Positions 1 to 11,026 of a DNA stretch of 64,000 nucleotides are shown here, in pieces. The notes beneath the pieces were generated by a model. It was given only the letters and a program-made list of their open reading frames with translations. It made no database searches and had not been told where the DNA came from. The stretch comes from Mucor racemosus (Eukaryota > Mucoromycota > Mucoromycetes > Mucorales > Mucoraceae). The DNA lies in NCBI GenBank assembly GCA_027405735.1, contig JAPEHQ010000013.1, forward strand, positions 434,001-498,000, given 5' to 3'. The translations under genes were made by a program, and so were the position numbers. Numbering within the stretch: the stretch's first letter is position 1; the number at the start of each line of letters is the position of its first letter.

Positions 1-804
1 CCCGCAACAAATGTCAAAATTGATGATCTGGACAAGAATAATTTTCGAAATTAATATTCCGCTTATAAGCCTTGTAAGTTTTAAAAATAAGAGATTTTAC
101 AACATTTGAAAACTTTTTCAAGAATTAATGATTCTGTACCCATGTTGTATTCCACCTACTAGTATCATACATTATCACCTTCTACAGTATCAATACATCT
201 TACAATCTATTGACTACGACATGTATTGAAGTGCAAGTCTTGATATCGGATATAAGAAACTCCTAGCGTACCAAGTTTAATCCAGTAATTACCAAGAACG
301 CTTGGACCTCAATTATGACACCACATTATTTCATCCCAGCAGTTAACCAATCAAGTAGTTATCAAATCAACATCCAAGCATATTTAGCACAGCATTGAAA
401 CAACACAACTCACAAGCTCTGCAAGAACGGTTAAATTATGATTGATCCATTTCAATCCATAGATTACTATCAAACAGATCCAATAGTTCAATAGTGCCTT
501 AAATTACATCTCAGGATCTCAATGTCTAATCAATATAAAAGGCCATACTTTTACATCTAAATAAACGATATCTTGTTTTTATTATACAGTTGAAGAACTG
601 ATTAATTACTCATTCTTTTATAATTGTATTCTTTTTTAAGTACTATTTATCAATCCTGAAAATATACGACAACCCACTTGATTTAAGCTTATTACTGTAA
701 ATATTTATACATGCTAATATGGTGTGGTAGTTTATTTGATGATAATATAGTCTTACTCTATAATTACTGCGTTAGAGGTAATTTACATTGGGTTTTATTC
801 TTAC

Positions 805-1003
805 CTCACCAATATTATTATCATAAACATGGCCAGCACTGGAATCTATTGCCGCCTTTTTACCCTCTTTGTCCCAAGCCAATTTACTCAATGCTTTACC
901 AGAACCAACTTAAGCAGCACTTACAATGATCGTCGGTATTTGCATTCAAATTCCATAAATTAAATTGACTGGTTCCATCACCAGTAGCATCAAATGTGTT
1001 GCC
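805..1003 (-). pseudogene. Cytoplasmic dynein intermediate chain fragment (C-terminal WD40 repeat), broken
   Basis: On the minus strand the translation contains the WD-repeat block QFNLWNLNANT followed by GKALSKLAWDKEGKKAA and GHVY, the pattern of the last WD40 blades of cytoplasmic dynein intermediate chain. An in-frame TAA (910-912) interrupts it, and the same stop occurs in the copy at 63791-63994. The reading ends at a glutamate codon followed by GTAAG, which looks like a retained splice donor and suggests capture from genomic DNA. It lies inside repeat family A, with no start codon and no other dynein exons, so it is a fragment and not a gene. Confidence 0.7.
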
Positions 1004-1865
1004 AGCCTGCCTTATGATAAATATCAACAATCTAAAATCAAAAACATCCCATTGTCATTGTCATAATAAGCGATGAAAAGCTTGAATTTAATAATACATT
1101 AATAATATAAAACACAAGATGGTACTAATATTAGCATATGGTGAGTATTTAATATCTAAGTTTGATGAAGTATGCCTTTAAATCCTTTTGAAAATCCTAA
1201 GGCAAACACAACATCTTGGCCCTGTAATTTCTATCCATCAAAATGTTGCGATTTCCACTACTACGCAATGAACGCACCTTTTATCAATTTTGATCTCGAT
1301 GTAAATTGGGTATTAGTTTTTTACCAATTGTATTTTCTCTGATTCGTTAATATTCAGTTATATTGAACGATGGTTTGTAGTATTGCCAAAAAAAAAAAAA
1401 AAAGAATAAATGCGTCAAGTGTTTTCTGCATATCAAATTATGCAATTTAGTAGCAATGATTGCGTTTTGAACCTATTGATGTTAATAAGAATAGTTAATA
1501 CTTTCATTCAAAAGTAAGCTTTTTTGCTTTATACATTTACGTTTACCCATTCAATAAATGGCATTGCATTTATTATCCGTTATATCAATCAACCAACTTC
1601 ATCTTGATTCGATACATTTGGCAATTAAATGTCTAAATTACACTTGAGCCACCAGGTATCGCCACAAAAAAATCTCGTACAGGTAGACGAAGCATCATAA
1701 TTTGGATCATCTTTTTGTGGTCATAGATCTGAGCTCTCTCTCACATTTATATATCTCTGCATAAACCATCATATCTCTATCTGTTCAATTTAACTGAAAT
1801 GCGTTGAACGCCAACATCGTACTTGATAAAACACCTTACTTTATCGCGAGCCAACTCAACTAATT

Positions 1866-1884
1866 TGATGCTAGTTTAGCATCA
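1866..1884. other. Hairpin conserved between family A copies
   Basis: An 8-bp perfect inverted repeat, TGATGCTA and TAGCATCA, flanks a 3-nt loop. The same arms occur in the inverted copy at 62918-62936. Both copies keep the stem intact. Its role is unknown. Confidence 0.5.
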
Positions 1885-2336
1885 ACAGTTGAACCAGATA
1901 AATTTGAGATTAGACGATTCCTTTTAATAGCTTTGCATACCATCACGAGCTAATAATGGACCGTTATTATAGATACGATACGCTAAACAAGGATGGTGAG
2001 GTACTGTAACTGTAATGGACGAACTAGTCAATTAGCAGTATAAACGAAGTAATATTAAAATAAAATATAGCAATTGAATGAGCAAGAGAATGATAAACCA
2101 TGTTACCATGTAAATTAGGATAATCGAATTGTTTCAAGCGTTTTGAACTGAATATGCGTTTAATTTTGATCTATAAAAATTGATTTATAATTAATGAAAT
2201 CGATTAACAAGTAATGAATATGGTGTACCTTTGATAGTTGGTAGTCGTATACAAGACAACATCTCGTTTTCCTCTTCTTGGCTGTTGGCCACTAAATAGA
2301 AAGTAATATTTTTAGAAACTAAATAGATTGACAAGA

Positions 2337-2380
2337 GTTTATTCATTCATTCATCCATTCATCCATTCATTAATTTATTC
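2337..2380. repeat. (ATTC)n microsatellite
   Basis: Short imperfect tandem ATTC/ATCC repeats within repeat family A. The corresponding place in the copy near 62060 has only two ATGA units, so the tract expanded after the copies separated. Confidence 0.7.
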
Positions 2381-3105
2381 AAATAAAGTCAATATTATAC
2401 ATACAGTATTTTTATAATCATCAATTTTTCTGCAGGTAGATATCAACTTTAGACCAAAAAAGCAGCATTGATTATAACGTAGATGATGGAACAAAATGAC
2501 TAAGCCTTGGATACTTTTTTTGTTCGAGAAAAATATTATAATGCGCCCTAACATTAACAGTTAATAATTCATTTCCAAATAAACAATAGGAAGAACATGT
2601 ACTTGTACCTGCTACTTGATTTCAGTTTATAAAAAATATTGGTCTTTTTGTTGCAGTTTTAAACATAAATAAAAGAGCCCAGGAAAGTGTGGGGAAGAAA
2701 AAAGAAAAATAATCCTAAATCAGTCGATTTTGTGTGTTACAAACAGAAATTTACAAAGGCATAATTACTTTTAGCGTTGCCAAACAGGTTGTTGTCGTTG
2801 TTCCCATTTGGTCTCCGAAAGAAGAATATGGGCAGAACTTTTTCAGACCCCAAATTTCAGATTGAAATATCTCGTCAATAAGGCAATTCTGTTGAATCAG
2901 AGTACCTCACATCTGCTTTAAACCATTTAAATTATCTTCGTTATTAATTATATTATGATTGATATACTTTAGTAAATTGACTAATAAAAAACCTTGATCT
3001 CATTGCTCTGCTCATCTGGGCTGCCTGATCTGCACAAATTTTTTTATTCTGCCCATCTGCGCAGATCATTATGCCCATGGGAAGCATAGTCCGGCCCGCC
3101 GTAGT

Positions 3106-4450
3106 GTGACCAATAAATATTGACCAAAATTGACCAAGGCTGACCTAAAATTGATTATAAAAAATTGTGCATCTAAATTGAGGTATTAATTTTTTGTATT
3201 CACAAGATAGATCCAACTCTAATCAACTCTGAATTTTTTGTTTCAGCAAAAAATATTGATTTTTCATTGATAAAAGCAAAATAACAGTTCATGTCACAGC
3301 TTACGGCCTATGATAACTGAGTCCCAAAATTGATTTCATCATGAATCGATCAGAAAATGATTCAAAAAGCAAAATCGTTTAATGGCTGATGAACTGCAAA
3401 GTAAGTCAACCTAGTGTATTAAATGGTTTTTGTACAGTTTTGAATTCTTCATTTACTTAAACAAAATCCAGGCAAACATTTTATATTAAATTTTGCGTAA
3501 AATGTGATTAAAATTTTGAAGGGTTTTCAAAGATACACATCACTTTTTATAAACATATTTTAAATATAAGTAATGGTAATAATGCGCAAAATTATTGTCT
3601 ATTGATTGAGCTATTGTGGAACCTTCTAGCTGCATTTTTCGTAGAGAAACCGAGATTTTTGTCAATTTTTTTTCGAATTCAGAATTCGGGATGAGGGTAT
3701 ACAAGGGAAAATTGAGCCTGGAAACAAAAGTGTTCCTTTATACACATTTTTGAGGATATCTCCACGAAAAATTAATATTTTGAAGAAAACTAAATTGTGT
3801 CCGAGAGAGCTTACCAAGATTCATGATATGAATGTAAAAAAAAATGTTGCTCAATTTAATGAATACTTTGAAATCTACTGCAAAAACGTCAAAAAAAATG
3901 AAAAAAAAAAAATAAAAAATGCACAGAATTTTTTTATACTTAAATGTGTTATAGAACACCTCAAAACAAGTAAGTTTTATTATTAAAAAAAGTTAGTATA
4001 GCTTAATTTTTTCTGGAGATATGAAGCCTCAAAGTATTCAATCCTTTAGCAGTGAAATACGCGTAAAAAATCTGAAACATTAGCACTGAAAAATTAATAC
4101 CAACTGCAAAAAATAGGATATTTTTGGATACTTGTTTTTGGATTAAAGTTGAACATCTTAGGTACATTTTTATATAACTTTTTCTTGGTGTTATTTAGTA
4201 AAAAAAAAAGTAGAGTAAGGATGAAAAGTGAGACCCAGTCTTCAAGGAAAAATAGTGAATTTTCCGTGTTTTTAAGTCTTTCGTACGATATAAAATAAAT
4301 TTAGGAGTAGATAGCATAATGCGACCAATTTATGTCTATTTAGAAATGTATGAGGTGTATCCTAGAAAGCATTTAATATAGAAAATAATATAGAAAAGAA
4401 AGCACGCTCAGATTTTGAAGGTTTTAAAAATTCAATTTTCTGAAGATAGA
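3106..4450 (+). repeat. Repeat family B, copy 1 (5' truncated)
   Basis: This segment resembles 21480-22740, 24880-26300, 36480-38400, 47095-48440 and 55690-56800 plus 58922-59055. Shared blocks include one around the motif GGATATCTCCACGAAAAATTAA near 3760 and one containing GAAATACGCGTAAAAAATCTG near 4055. Compared with copies at 36480 and 47095 its left end is missing, and it begins directly at the end of family A. Short ORFs inside (for example 3750-3986) recur in other copies but are broken by homopolymer indels, and both strands are equally open, so I treat the element as non-coding. Confidence 0.75.
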
Positions 4451-4621
4451 ACCCATACTGAAAATCAATGTGTACATCTCATAAACTATATTGTGGGAGA
4501 CAAACAGGCAACTTGAATGAGTGTCAGTATACATATAAACTCCAAAATTTATATGATTATCTTTGATTTGAGCAGGAGATGTGATGACGATGAAAATTTA
4601 TTTGAATAATATTAAATGCAT
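4451..4621. other. 3' flank of the aminopeptidase gene
   Basis: Short spacer between the repeat and the stop codon, probably the 3' UTR of the aminopeptidase. Nothing else is recognised. Confidence 0.5.
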
Positions 4622-6719
4622 TTACAATGATTTAACCAGACCAATATCCTTTTCAATCAATTGGGCAGCAATTGGGTGATAGAAAGACTTGTGTTGTAAA
4701 TAAGTATCAACGGCTAATTGAGCACCATTCTTTGCTTGATGAAGAAGACGATAAAGAGGTCGAACAAACTTCATGCGACCTTGTTCAGTAACAAACTTGA
4801 CAACTTCGGGGTAAATAGGTTCATAACTAGTCATCAAGCAAACTTGTTGCCAACGAAGACGTAAATCAGCATTATGATTAGGAGTAAAGTTGTAAAGTTC
4901 ATCCATCTTTTGGATCAAATGATGAGGTAATGGCTCAGCATCGGTTAATTTTTCCAAGAAGACAATCTTTTGACCAGCAGAGAAGTTTTCAATATCCTTG
5001 GCAGAGAAAGATGATAAATCATCAGTGTTACGAGCAGAATCCCAACGCTTTGCGAGATCGAAACAAGCATCAGCAAGGGTTGTATCAAACTCGGGGTCAA
5101 CAGGAGGCATACCAGGCTTGTTGATCCAGGTATCGAAATCAATTGTATTCAACTTTTCAACCATAGATGGTCCGTGAGTCTTTTCCATGTATTGAAACAA
5201 AAAGTCCTTCCAATCTTGAGTAGAGATAGAAGTAGAGGCGAAATGTTCAACATAAGCCTTCATGTAAGGCTCAAAGATAGATGGACCACCAACAACCTTT
5301 TCAATATGATATAAAAAGTTGAAACCTTTTTCATATGGAACCTTGGAAAAGAAATCATCGGGATCAGCACCATCACGAAGATCAGGGTTCAAGACGGTCT
5401 TTAAAGAATCCTCACCAAAGAGATCAACACTTTCTTGCAATGATTTGAGACCACTCAATGCTTCAAATTGTCTAGTAGCCTCACCATTAAGACGACCAAG
5501 AATCTTGCGTTCAATAAAAACTGTCCACCCTTCATTCAACCAGTAATGTTTCCAGGCATTTGTGGTCACTAAATTACCCATCCAACTATGTGAAATTTCA
5601 TGAGCAATGACATTGACAGCACTCTTATCACCAGCTAATAAAGTGGGAGTGACAAAAGTGAGACAAGGGTTCTCCATACCACCATACGGGAAAGAAGGAG
5701 GAAGTACTAATAAATCATAACGACCCCATTCGTAAGGAGTCAAGAGAGCTTCACCAGTGGCAACGAATGATTCAGTATCAGCAAATTCCCAAGCAGCTTG
5801 CTCAATCATTTCAGGTTCACACCAAACAGTACTACGAGGGCCAATCTCTTTACCAACCAAATTGCCAACAGCAATTGCAATCAAATAAGAAGGAATAGTA
5901 GTCTTTTGGCTAAAGTGGTATGTCTTGAAACCATTTTCTTTATCCATGTCCTCGTCAATCCCGGTTTGAAGGGCTGACATGACAACGGGAAGGTGAGATC
6001 TAACGGAGGCTGAATAGGTTACTTTGACGGAAGGAGAATCTTGACAGGGGATCATGGCGCGACCATGAATCTGATAATAGTTATTAGTAATCAAGGATGA
6101 TAAATCTCCATGAAAAACTTACAGGTTCACTTTGAGAGAACAAATAAGGGTGCTTACCACCGAGAGTTTGTCTGTGGAAAATTGTCAGTTAAATATATTA
6201 ATGTAGCGTGCGAATAATAACACATACTCGGGCTTCAAGAATTGTACAGCAGTACACTTTTCAGTAGTTTCATAATCAATCTTTAATTGAAAGTTGGTTC
6301 CAGCCTTTTCAACAGCAGGCAAATCGATGGTTAAAGCAGAACCCAAACTGGCATATCTTTCAGCCAAATGGAACTATCGATATATTATCAATCTCAATTG
6401 CATTTTCTTGTTTCTATACAAGCCATTTTACCTTTAAACTTTCTTTACCAAATGAAACAGATTTGATTTCCAAATAACTTGTATCCAAGACAACTTTGTC
6501 TACATTATCAACCAAAGTGACTAAATCTAAAATAACGTTACCATGAAGATTTTGGTTCTCAAAGTCAACATTCCAGTTCAAGTGAAGATGAGTTGTCTTG
6601 ACTTGATCAATGTTGGCTTGAGTACTAAGATCGATAGTAGCAGCGGGAACACACATTTGATAGAAATATAACAAAGCGGAAAGGAAAAACAGCAAAACAA
6701 ACAGAGAAACACGAAACAT
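4622..6719 (-). CDS. LTA4H: Leukotriene A4 hydrolase-type aminopeptidase (M1 family)
   Basis: Bifunctional zinc aminopeptidase/epoxide hydrolase family, MEROPS M1. Four exons: 6719-6432, 6373-6228, 6171-6123 and 6070-4622, giving 643 aa against about 610 in the family. Visible motifs are GGMENP (substrate N-terminus recognition), HEISHSW followed after 18 residues by NEG (zinc ligands H, H, E and catalytic E), and GRMKFVRP near the C-terminus, matching the conserved Arg/Lys pair that binds substrate carboxylates in LTA4H. The first ATG adds about 21 residues forming a hydrophobic leader (VSLFVLLFFLSALLYFY). A second in-frame ATG at 6656 gives a normal cytosolic-looking N-terminus of 622 aa. 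An A-rich tract (about 6760-6778) lies just upstream. Function is confident; the start is uncertain. Confidence 0.95.
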
Positions 6720-6759
6720 GGTAATTATATTTTTACTTCTTGGTTGCCTTGGGGTTTTA

Positions 6760-6778
6760 AAAAAAAAAAAAAAAAAAA
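6760..6778. promoter_or_regulatory. Poly(dA:dT) tract in the LTA4H promoter
   Basis: A run of about 19 A on the plus strand lies about 40 bp upstream of the first ATG. Similar tracts precede the acetyl-CoA synthetase ATG (14217-14231) and the DUF3712 gene (about 29450). Such tracts are known to exclude nucleosomes; the role here is inferred. Confidence 0.4.
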
Positions 6779-6884
6779 TTGTTCTAGTGAATGTGGGTAA
6801 AAGATATTTCCTTATAAAGGTATTTTAATGGCTGATCTCTATTTCATGGAAGCACAAAATTAACAATTGAAGCTGATTACAGTA

Positions 6885-7810
6885 TTTCTACTTCAAATTC
6901 AGATGAAATAAGTAAAATTTTGGATGAAATAAGAATAAAATTGGGATATAGTGAGGATAAAGTTTGGATGTAATGAAAATGAAATTAGTCTTCAGTTGAA
7001 CAATAACAATATTTATAACTTGCCTGTAATGGTCTAAATCTCCCAAAGGAAAAAGCCGTGTTTATTACGGTATTCTTGATCGCTGAACTTTGTCGCTTCT
7101 TACTTGTGCCAACTATCAAAAGAATTAGAAAATCTATAATTTGTTTTATGTTGTACCCACCATCATCTGCTTTGTCTTCTTTATAAAGTCTACATTTGTA
7201 GTATTTCTTGCTATTGTGGCCAATTTCTTTACAGTCCTTGCATGTCGGCTGCGGTTTCTCCCCTAAGTCAATAATGATTGTAAAAAATGAACTGCCTTTC
7301 AAAGGTTTTATACTTTATACTTGACTCTCTGCATGTATTTACTACTTGAATTTTATTTAAAATTAAGGATCTGTACATTATTGATTGTTGCAGATAATGG
7401 GATGTAGAAAATAAGAAAAGAAAAAGAGAGGATAAAAAGCCGCCTTTACGTGTGGAGGCGATGTACAATATGAGGTTTTAATACATCAATCGGTACTTGC
7501 CGGGTATCCAAGCAGTCGATATATGATAAATACCTTACAACTATGTACTGGTTTTATGTAATTGCTAGCATTTGTTTCCATCTGTTGCAATTTTTATCAT
7601 CACCAATGTTCGAGGTTTAAATAAAGAAGAAGATGATGGTGATCCAGAAATACATTGCTTGATTGAATCTACATATTTATCTCAAATCAAATTCATTTTA
7701 GTGTGAATTTGACACTGACGTTATCTAAAATCTCATTCTCATTTCATACAAATTTTTATCTTTATTTTGTCTAAATTTTATTTCTGTTCCGTTCAAAAAA
7801 ATAATAAAAA
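6885..7810 (-). mobile_element. Possible decayed DNA transposon with a zinc-knuckle frame
   Basis: The minus strand frame at 7302-6985 contains CKDCKEIGHNSKKYYKC, a CCHC-like zinc-knuckle resembling those in fungal transposon proteins. The flanks look like imperfect inverted repeats: about 6890-6970 (GATGAAATAAG-type, AAATTTTGG) and the reverse complement of about 7720-7800 (AAATTTAGACAAAATAAAG) align at perhaps two thirds identity by eye. No complete ORF and no target-site duplication is seen. It could instead be a fragment of a host zinc-finger gene or chance similarity in AT-rich DNA. Confidence 0.3.
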
Positions 7811-8739
7811 CGTCTAAATTTCAAGTGTAAATCCTGTATTGCCGAGAGAATATTTCAGACCGACATATATTAGTTTACAGTGTTTATACGAGTGGATACG
7901 CAAAATTATTTAGAATACTGAGATTAAGTTAAAATGTGTACCTTTACACTTACTGCCTGTAAAATCAGTTTTTCTCGTTTCGGAATCGAAATAAAAAGTA
8001 TAAAGACCAACTAGACGCCTTTAAGCATATGAAAAATAATTTTGTGATAGTATATCTTGCTTGATTCATCAGCAAAAACTATTCAAGCAAAAGTAAAATG
8101 TGCTATGCGTCGAAAGTCGGAGTTTCAATGGTAACGAAGAAGAATAATGAATAAATCGTCTTCAGATGATACTGAAGAACAATCAAAGAATAAAAACGCA
8201 GGGTAAAAGGTAAGTCTTACTGAAAATGAGCTCAAAACATCAAAACATCAAAAAATTAAATAAAAAAATAGACAAGTAGAAAGAAATTGTATGCATATGC
8301 GGTACACATTTGAAACATTTGAGAAATGCTGAAAGAATCATCGTATGTATAGCGTATTTATCATCGATAAATGTTGCAATGGCTCATTTCTCATATGTTT
8401 ATATGCACATGCGTCGCTAATGGCCGTCGCTCGAAAGAACTAAATTTCTGACATTTGAATGCAATTATACAACCATACATTTTTATTTTAAACAAAATCA
8501 AATCAGCCCTTTGTACGTGGAGTCTCATGACCGGATTGTGGAAGCCTTTCTATCAGTGATTTGATGATTAATTCGATTGATAATCAATGAATCCCCAATG
8601 GAGGACAAGAAAAGCTTCAAATAATTACAATCCCGCTTTTCGCCACTACCACACCACACACAGACACACATACACAAATATATAATTTGTACTGCATTAT
8701 TTTCTTTTCAAATATTCTTTTTTCACACCAAACTTCAAT

Positions 8740-9770
8740 ATGGAGTCTTCACAACCAATATTGGAAGGAATTTCACCGCAAACAGAAACAGAAAGAACAT
8801 TAGCGCAAACAGATACCAGAACAACTATTGAACGAGAAGAAGAGCAAGAGGGGCAAGAGGTAGAACCTCAAGCTATTGCTCACGACTCTGAAACTGGAGA
8901 GGCTATTCTTATTGAGCGTTCAAGAAGTAATTTTTCTTATACTGGAAATGAGCTTCGACAAAGAAATGTTATTAATAAAGAAACAATTAAACCAGCACCG
9001 ACAAAAACCACAGCAGCAATAACAGATAATTATAAAGATGATGCAAATTATAATGGTGGAGGGTTCTATGAATGCAATATTTGGTGAGTTTGATTTTAAT
9101 GTGTGTAGATTTTAGAATTTAACATTATTTTATCAAGCTTTGATACAGCTATTCATCCTGTATTGACACTTTGTGGACATTTGTTTTGGTAAGATATATT
9201 TAAAGCTTGGATCATACTATAATTACTGACATGTAATATTAGTTGGTCTTGTCTTGCTCAATGGTTAAATGCACAGTCAAGAAATCCTACGTGTCCAGTT
9301 TGTAAAGCAGGATGTGGTAAAGATAAAGTTATTCCAATTTATGGTCGTGGTAAAGAGGAAAAAGATCCTAGGTATATTGAAATATTAGATTAAAGGGTAA
9401 ATTGCAATACTAATTTGCCTTATTAGAAACGATCCCTCAATCCCAACTAGACCCGCTGGACAAAGACCGCCACCTATTCGTGATCCTAATAGACCAGCAA
9501 CATCATTCTTTGGACAGCCATTTGGAAATAATGCTTTCAATAGAGGAGGCATGTCTATATCCGCTGGTTTTGGATTCTTTCCATTAGGTGTGACATTTGT
9601 AAGTGTAAGTTAATTTGGGTAAATGTTGCATACAAAAGTTACTAAAATTTTAAATCTAGAATATTCCAACTGGCTCAAATAATAATGCTCAATCACCACA
9701 AGGCGCTTTTATGTCAAGATTAGTTATGATGTTGTTAAGTTTATTAGTAATTGCTATTATTTTCGCATAA
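8740..9770 (+). CDS. RNF5: RNF5/RNF185-like RING E3 ubiquitin ligase, ER membrane anchored
   Basis: RING-type ubiquitin ligase of the RMA1/RNF5 family, which ubiquitinates ER-associated degradation substrates. Five exons: 8740-9083, 9138-9188, 9243-9371, 9427-9598 (or 9604) and 9660-9770, giving 268 or 270 aa. After an acidic, glutamine/threonine-rich N-terminus of about 110 aa comes a C3HC4 RING: CNIC, CGHLFCWSC and CPVC, split by two introns. A proline/asparagine-rich linker follows, and a hydrophobic C-terminal anchor (LVMMLLSLLVIAIIFA) ends the protein, as in RNF5. The N-terminal extension is longer than in animal RNF5 (about 180 aa). The fourth intron has two tandem donors. The gene converges on the UspA-domain gene. 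Confidence 0.92.
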
Positions 9771-9806
9771 AATAAATAATATATAAATATATATATATAA
9801 AAGAGA
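9771..9806. terminator. Shared 3' intergenic region of a convergent pair
   Basis: Only 36 bp separate the stop codons of the RNF5-like and UspA genes. It is almost pure A/T, with AATAAA-like and TA repeats readable on both strands, so both poly(A) sites probably lie within or beyond the opposing gene. Confidence 0.5.
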
Positions 9807-11026
9807 TTAATTTTCTGTTCCATCATAGCTATTAAGACTAAGTTCTGCTTCATCCACTTTCAAATGTCCATTCATGACACTTTGACTCAATTTTTGTGCT
9901 GATGTCTTTTTATGCTTTTTAGCCTTTTCTTTCTTTTGTGGTCTAACAACAGAGACGGGAACAGGAGAACTGTGCACCAAGTAAGTTGAGATGGAGCCCA
10001 TAAGCATACTATATATAAATGGTGGATTAGTAGTATTTTATGCTTCTCGATATACGGTAGTTATTTTACCCCTTAATTGCGCCTCTGTCCCTAGAACCAC
10101 AGACGACCATTGTCAATTTCGGGGTAGAACAAATCTAGAACAAATTATCAATAAAAATTACATACATCAGGTATTCTTTATAATTTACCAAATTCAACAA
10201 CGATTCTCTAGTTTTGCCTGCAACTGAATAAATAACAATTTTGATATTATAAAGCAACATTTCATCCATGATAGTTCTCACGCGGGAAATCATGGTCTTT
10301 GATTTGCGATCAAGTTCGGCCCAAAGTCGGTATTTTTCATCATCATCCATATCCTTAACATCTTCATCAATACTAATTGCACTAGCTACATGAAGTTCAT
10401 CACCACTACGTAACAATGTACCAATACCCCACTTAAGGGCATACATGCTCTCTTCTCCGAAATCACACATCATCATGTAACGTTTTGGTTTAATAGCTTC
10501 TCTTTCCTCGGAAATACCATAATAAAATGTAACTTCAATATAATCATCTCTAGCAACAAGAATAGGTGGATCTGAGAAAATAAGCTCTGCTGGTCTACGA
10601 ACTAATTTATGCTTGGTGTGTTGAGCTGGTGAAGGTGGTATATTGTTATCATCGAGATGAATTTGTCGATTACTTTCTGTAATCTTGAATAATTCTGGGT
10701 CGCGTACAGCAAGATCATCCTCATAATCATCATCATTATTATAATAATAATAATTCTTTTTTGAAGACACACTACTACCTTCTTCATCGGAGGAAGAACT
10801 ATCATCCTCGGGGTCAATTTGATTAGGGTCAGGCTTTTGAACAATAATAGCTTCTTTCACTCTTCTATCTTCTGCTGTATCTCTATTCAGGTCTTGAATT
10901 TCTTGAGATAGCATGGCATCCAAATCCCATGAATTGTTGTTATTAACCGTCTTGGTATGTTTAAAAAGTGTGAGTTATACTACGTTTGGTAAGGAAATCT
11001 ACCAAAAAAGTTACCTTTGAACTCAT
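9807..11026 (-). CDS. Universal stress protein (UspA) domain protein
   Basis: Four exons: 11026-11015 (only 12 nt, MSSK), 10950-10189, 10134-10070 and 10008-9807, giving 346 aa. The N-terminal about 130 residues are acidic and low complexity (DDSSSSDEEGSS, a tyrosine/asparagine patch, DDDYEDD). The UspA domain follows from KRYMMMCDFGEES (strand 1) to GSISTYLVHSSPVPVSVVRP, with the nucleotide-binding loop VVCGSRDRGAIKGMLMGS. That loop keeps the usual distance between the first Gly and the GS pair, but the middle Gly is displaced, so ATP binding is likely but not certain. Fungal members are generally uncharacterised stress-linked proteins. The C-terminal tail is Lys-rich then acidic. Joining the four exons restores a complete domain, which supports the splice sites. 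Confidence 0.9.

Larger units (their letters stand above)
1..3105 (-). repeat. Repeat family A, left copy (unclassified dispersed element)
   Basis: This segment reappears as its reverse complement at 61358-64000. Matched blocks seen by eye are 3105-2460 with 61358-61985, 2440-2230 with 61990-62130, 1930-1640 with 62900-63130, 1640-1140 with 63170-63680 and 1100-805 with 63700-64000. Bases 1-150 match the reverse complement of 60390-60480, and 130-710 match 22960-23515. One end looks defined at 3105 (matching 61358), where a block starting ACTACGG opens a stretch with GCAGATGGGC and related motifs. The other end lies outside the window. No long ORF or target-site duplication is seen, so the class is unknown. 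A captured dynein fragment and a conserved hairpin lie inside. Confidence 0.8.
6720..8739. other. Intergenic region with a degenerate element
   Basis: Spacer between the divergently transcribed aminopeptidase and RNF5-like genes. It contains the putative decayed element at 6885-7810, described separately. The last 150 bp hold CA-rich sequence and a TATAT stretch (about 8655-8690) just before the RNF5-like start. I see nothing else to support. Confidence 0.5.

Noticed and set aside
3750..3986. 78-codon ORF and its relatives at 22020, 25453, 47753 and 56165 as a conserved small protein
   Set aside because: Both strands are open in the same block, frames are broken by homopolymer indels in different copies, and the low-complexity AT-rich composition explains them; kept only as a repeat-family observation.
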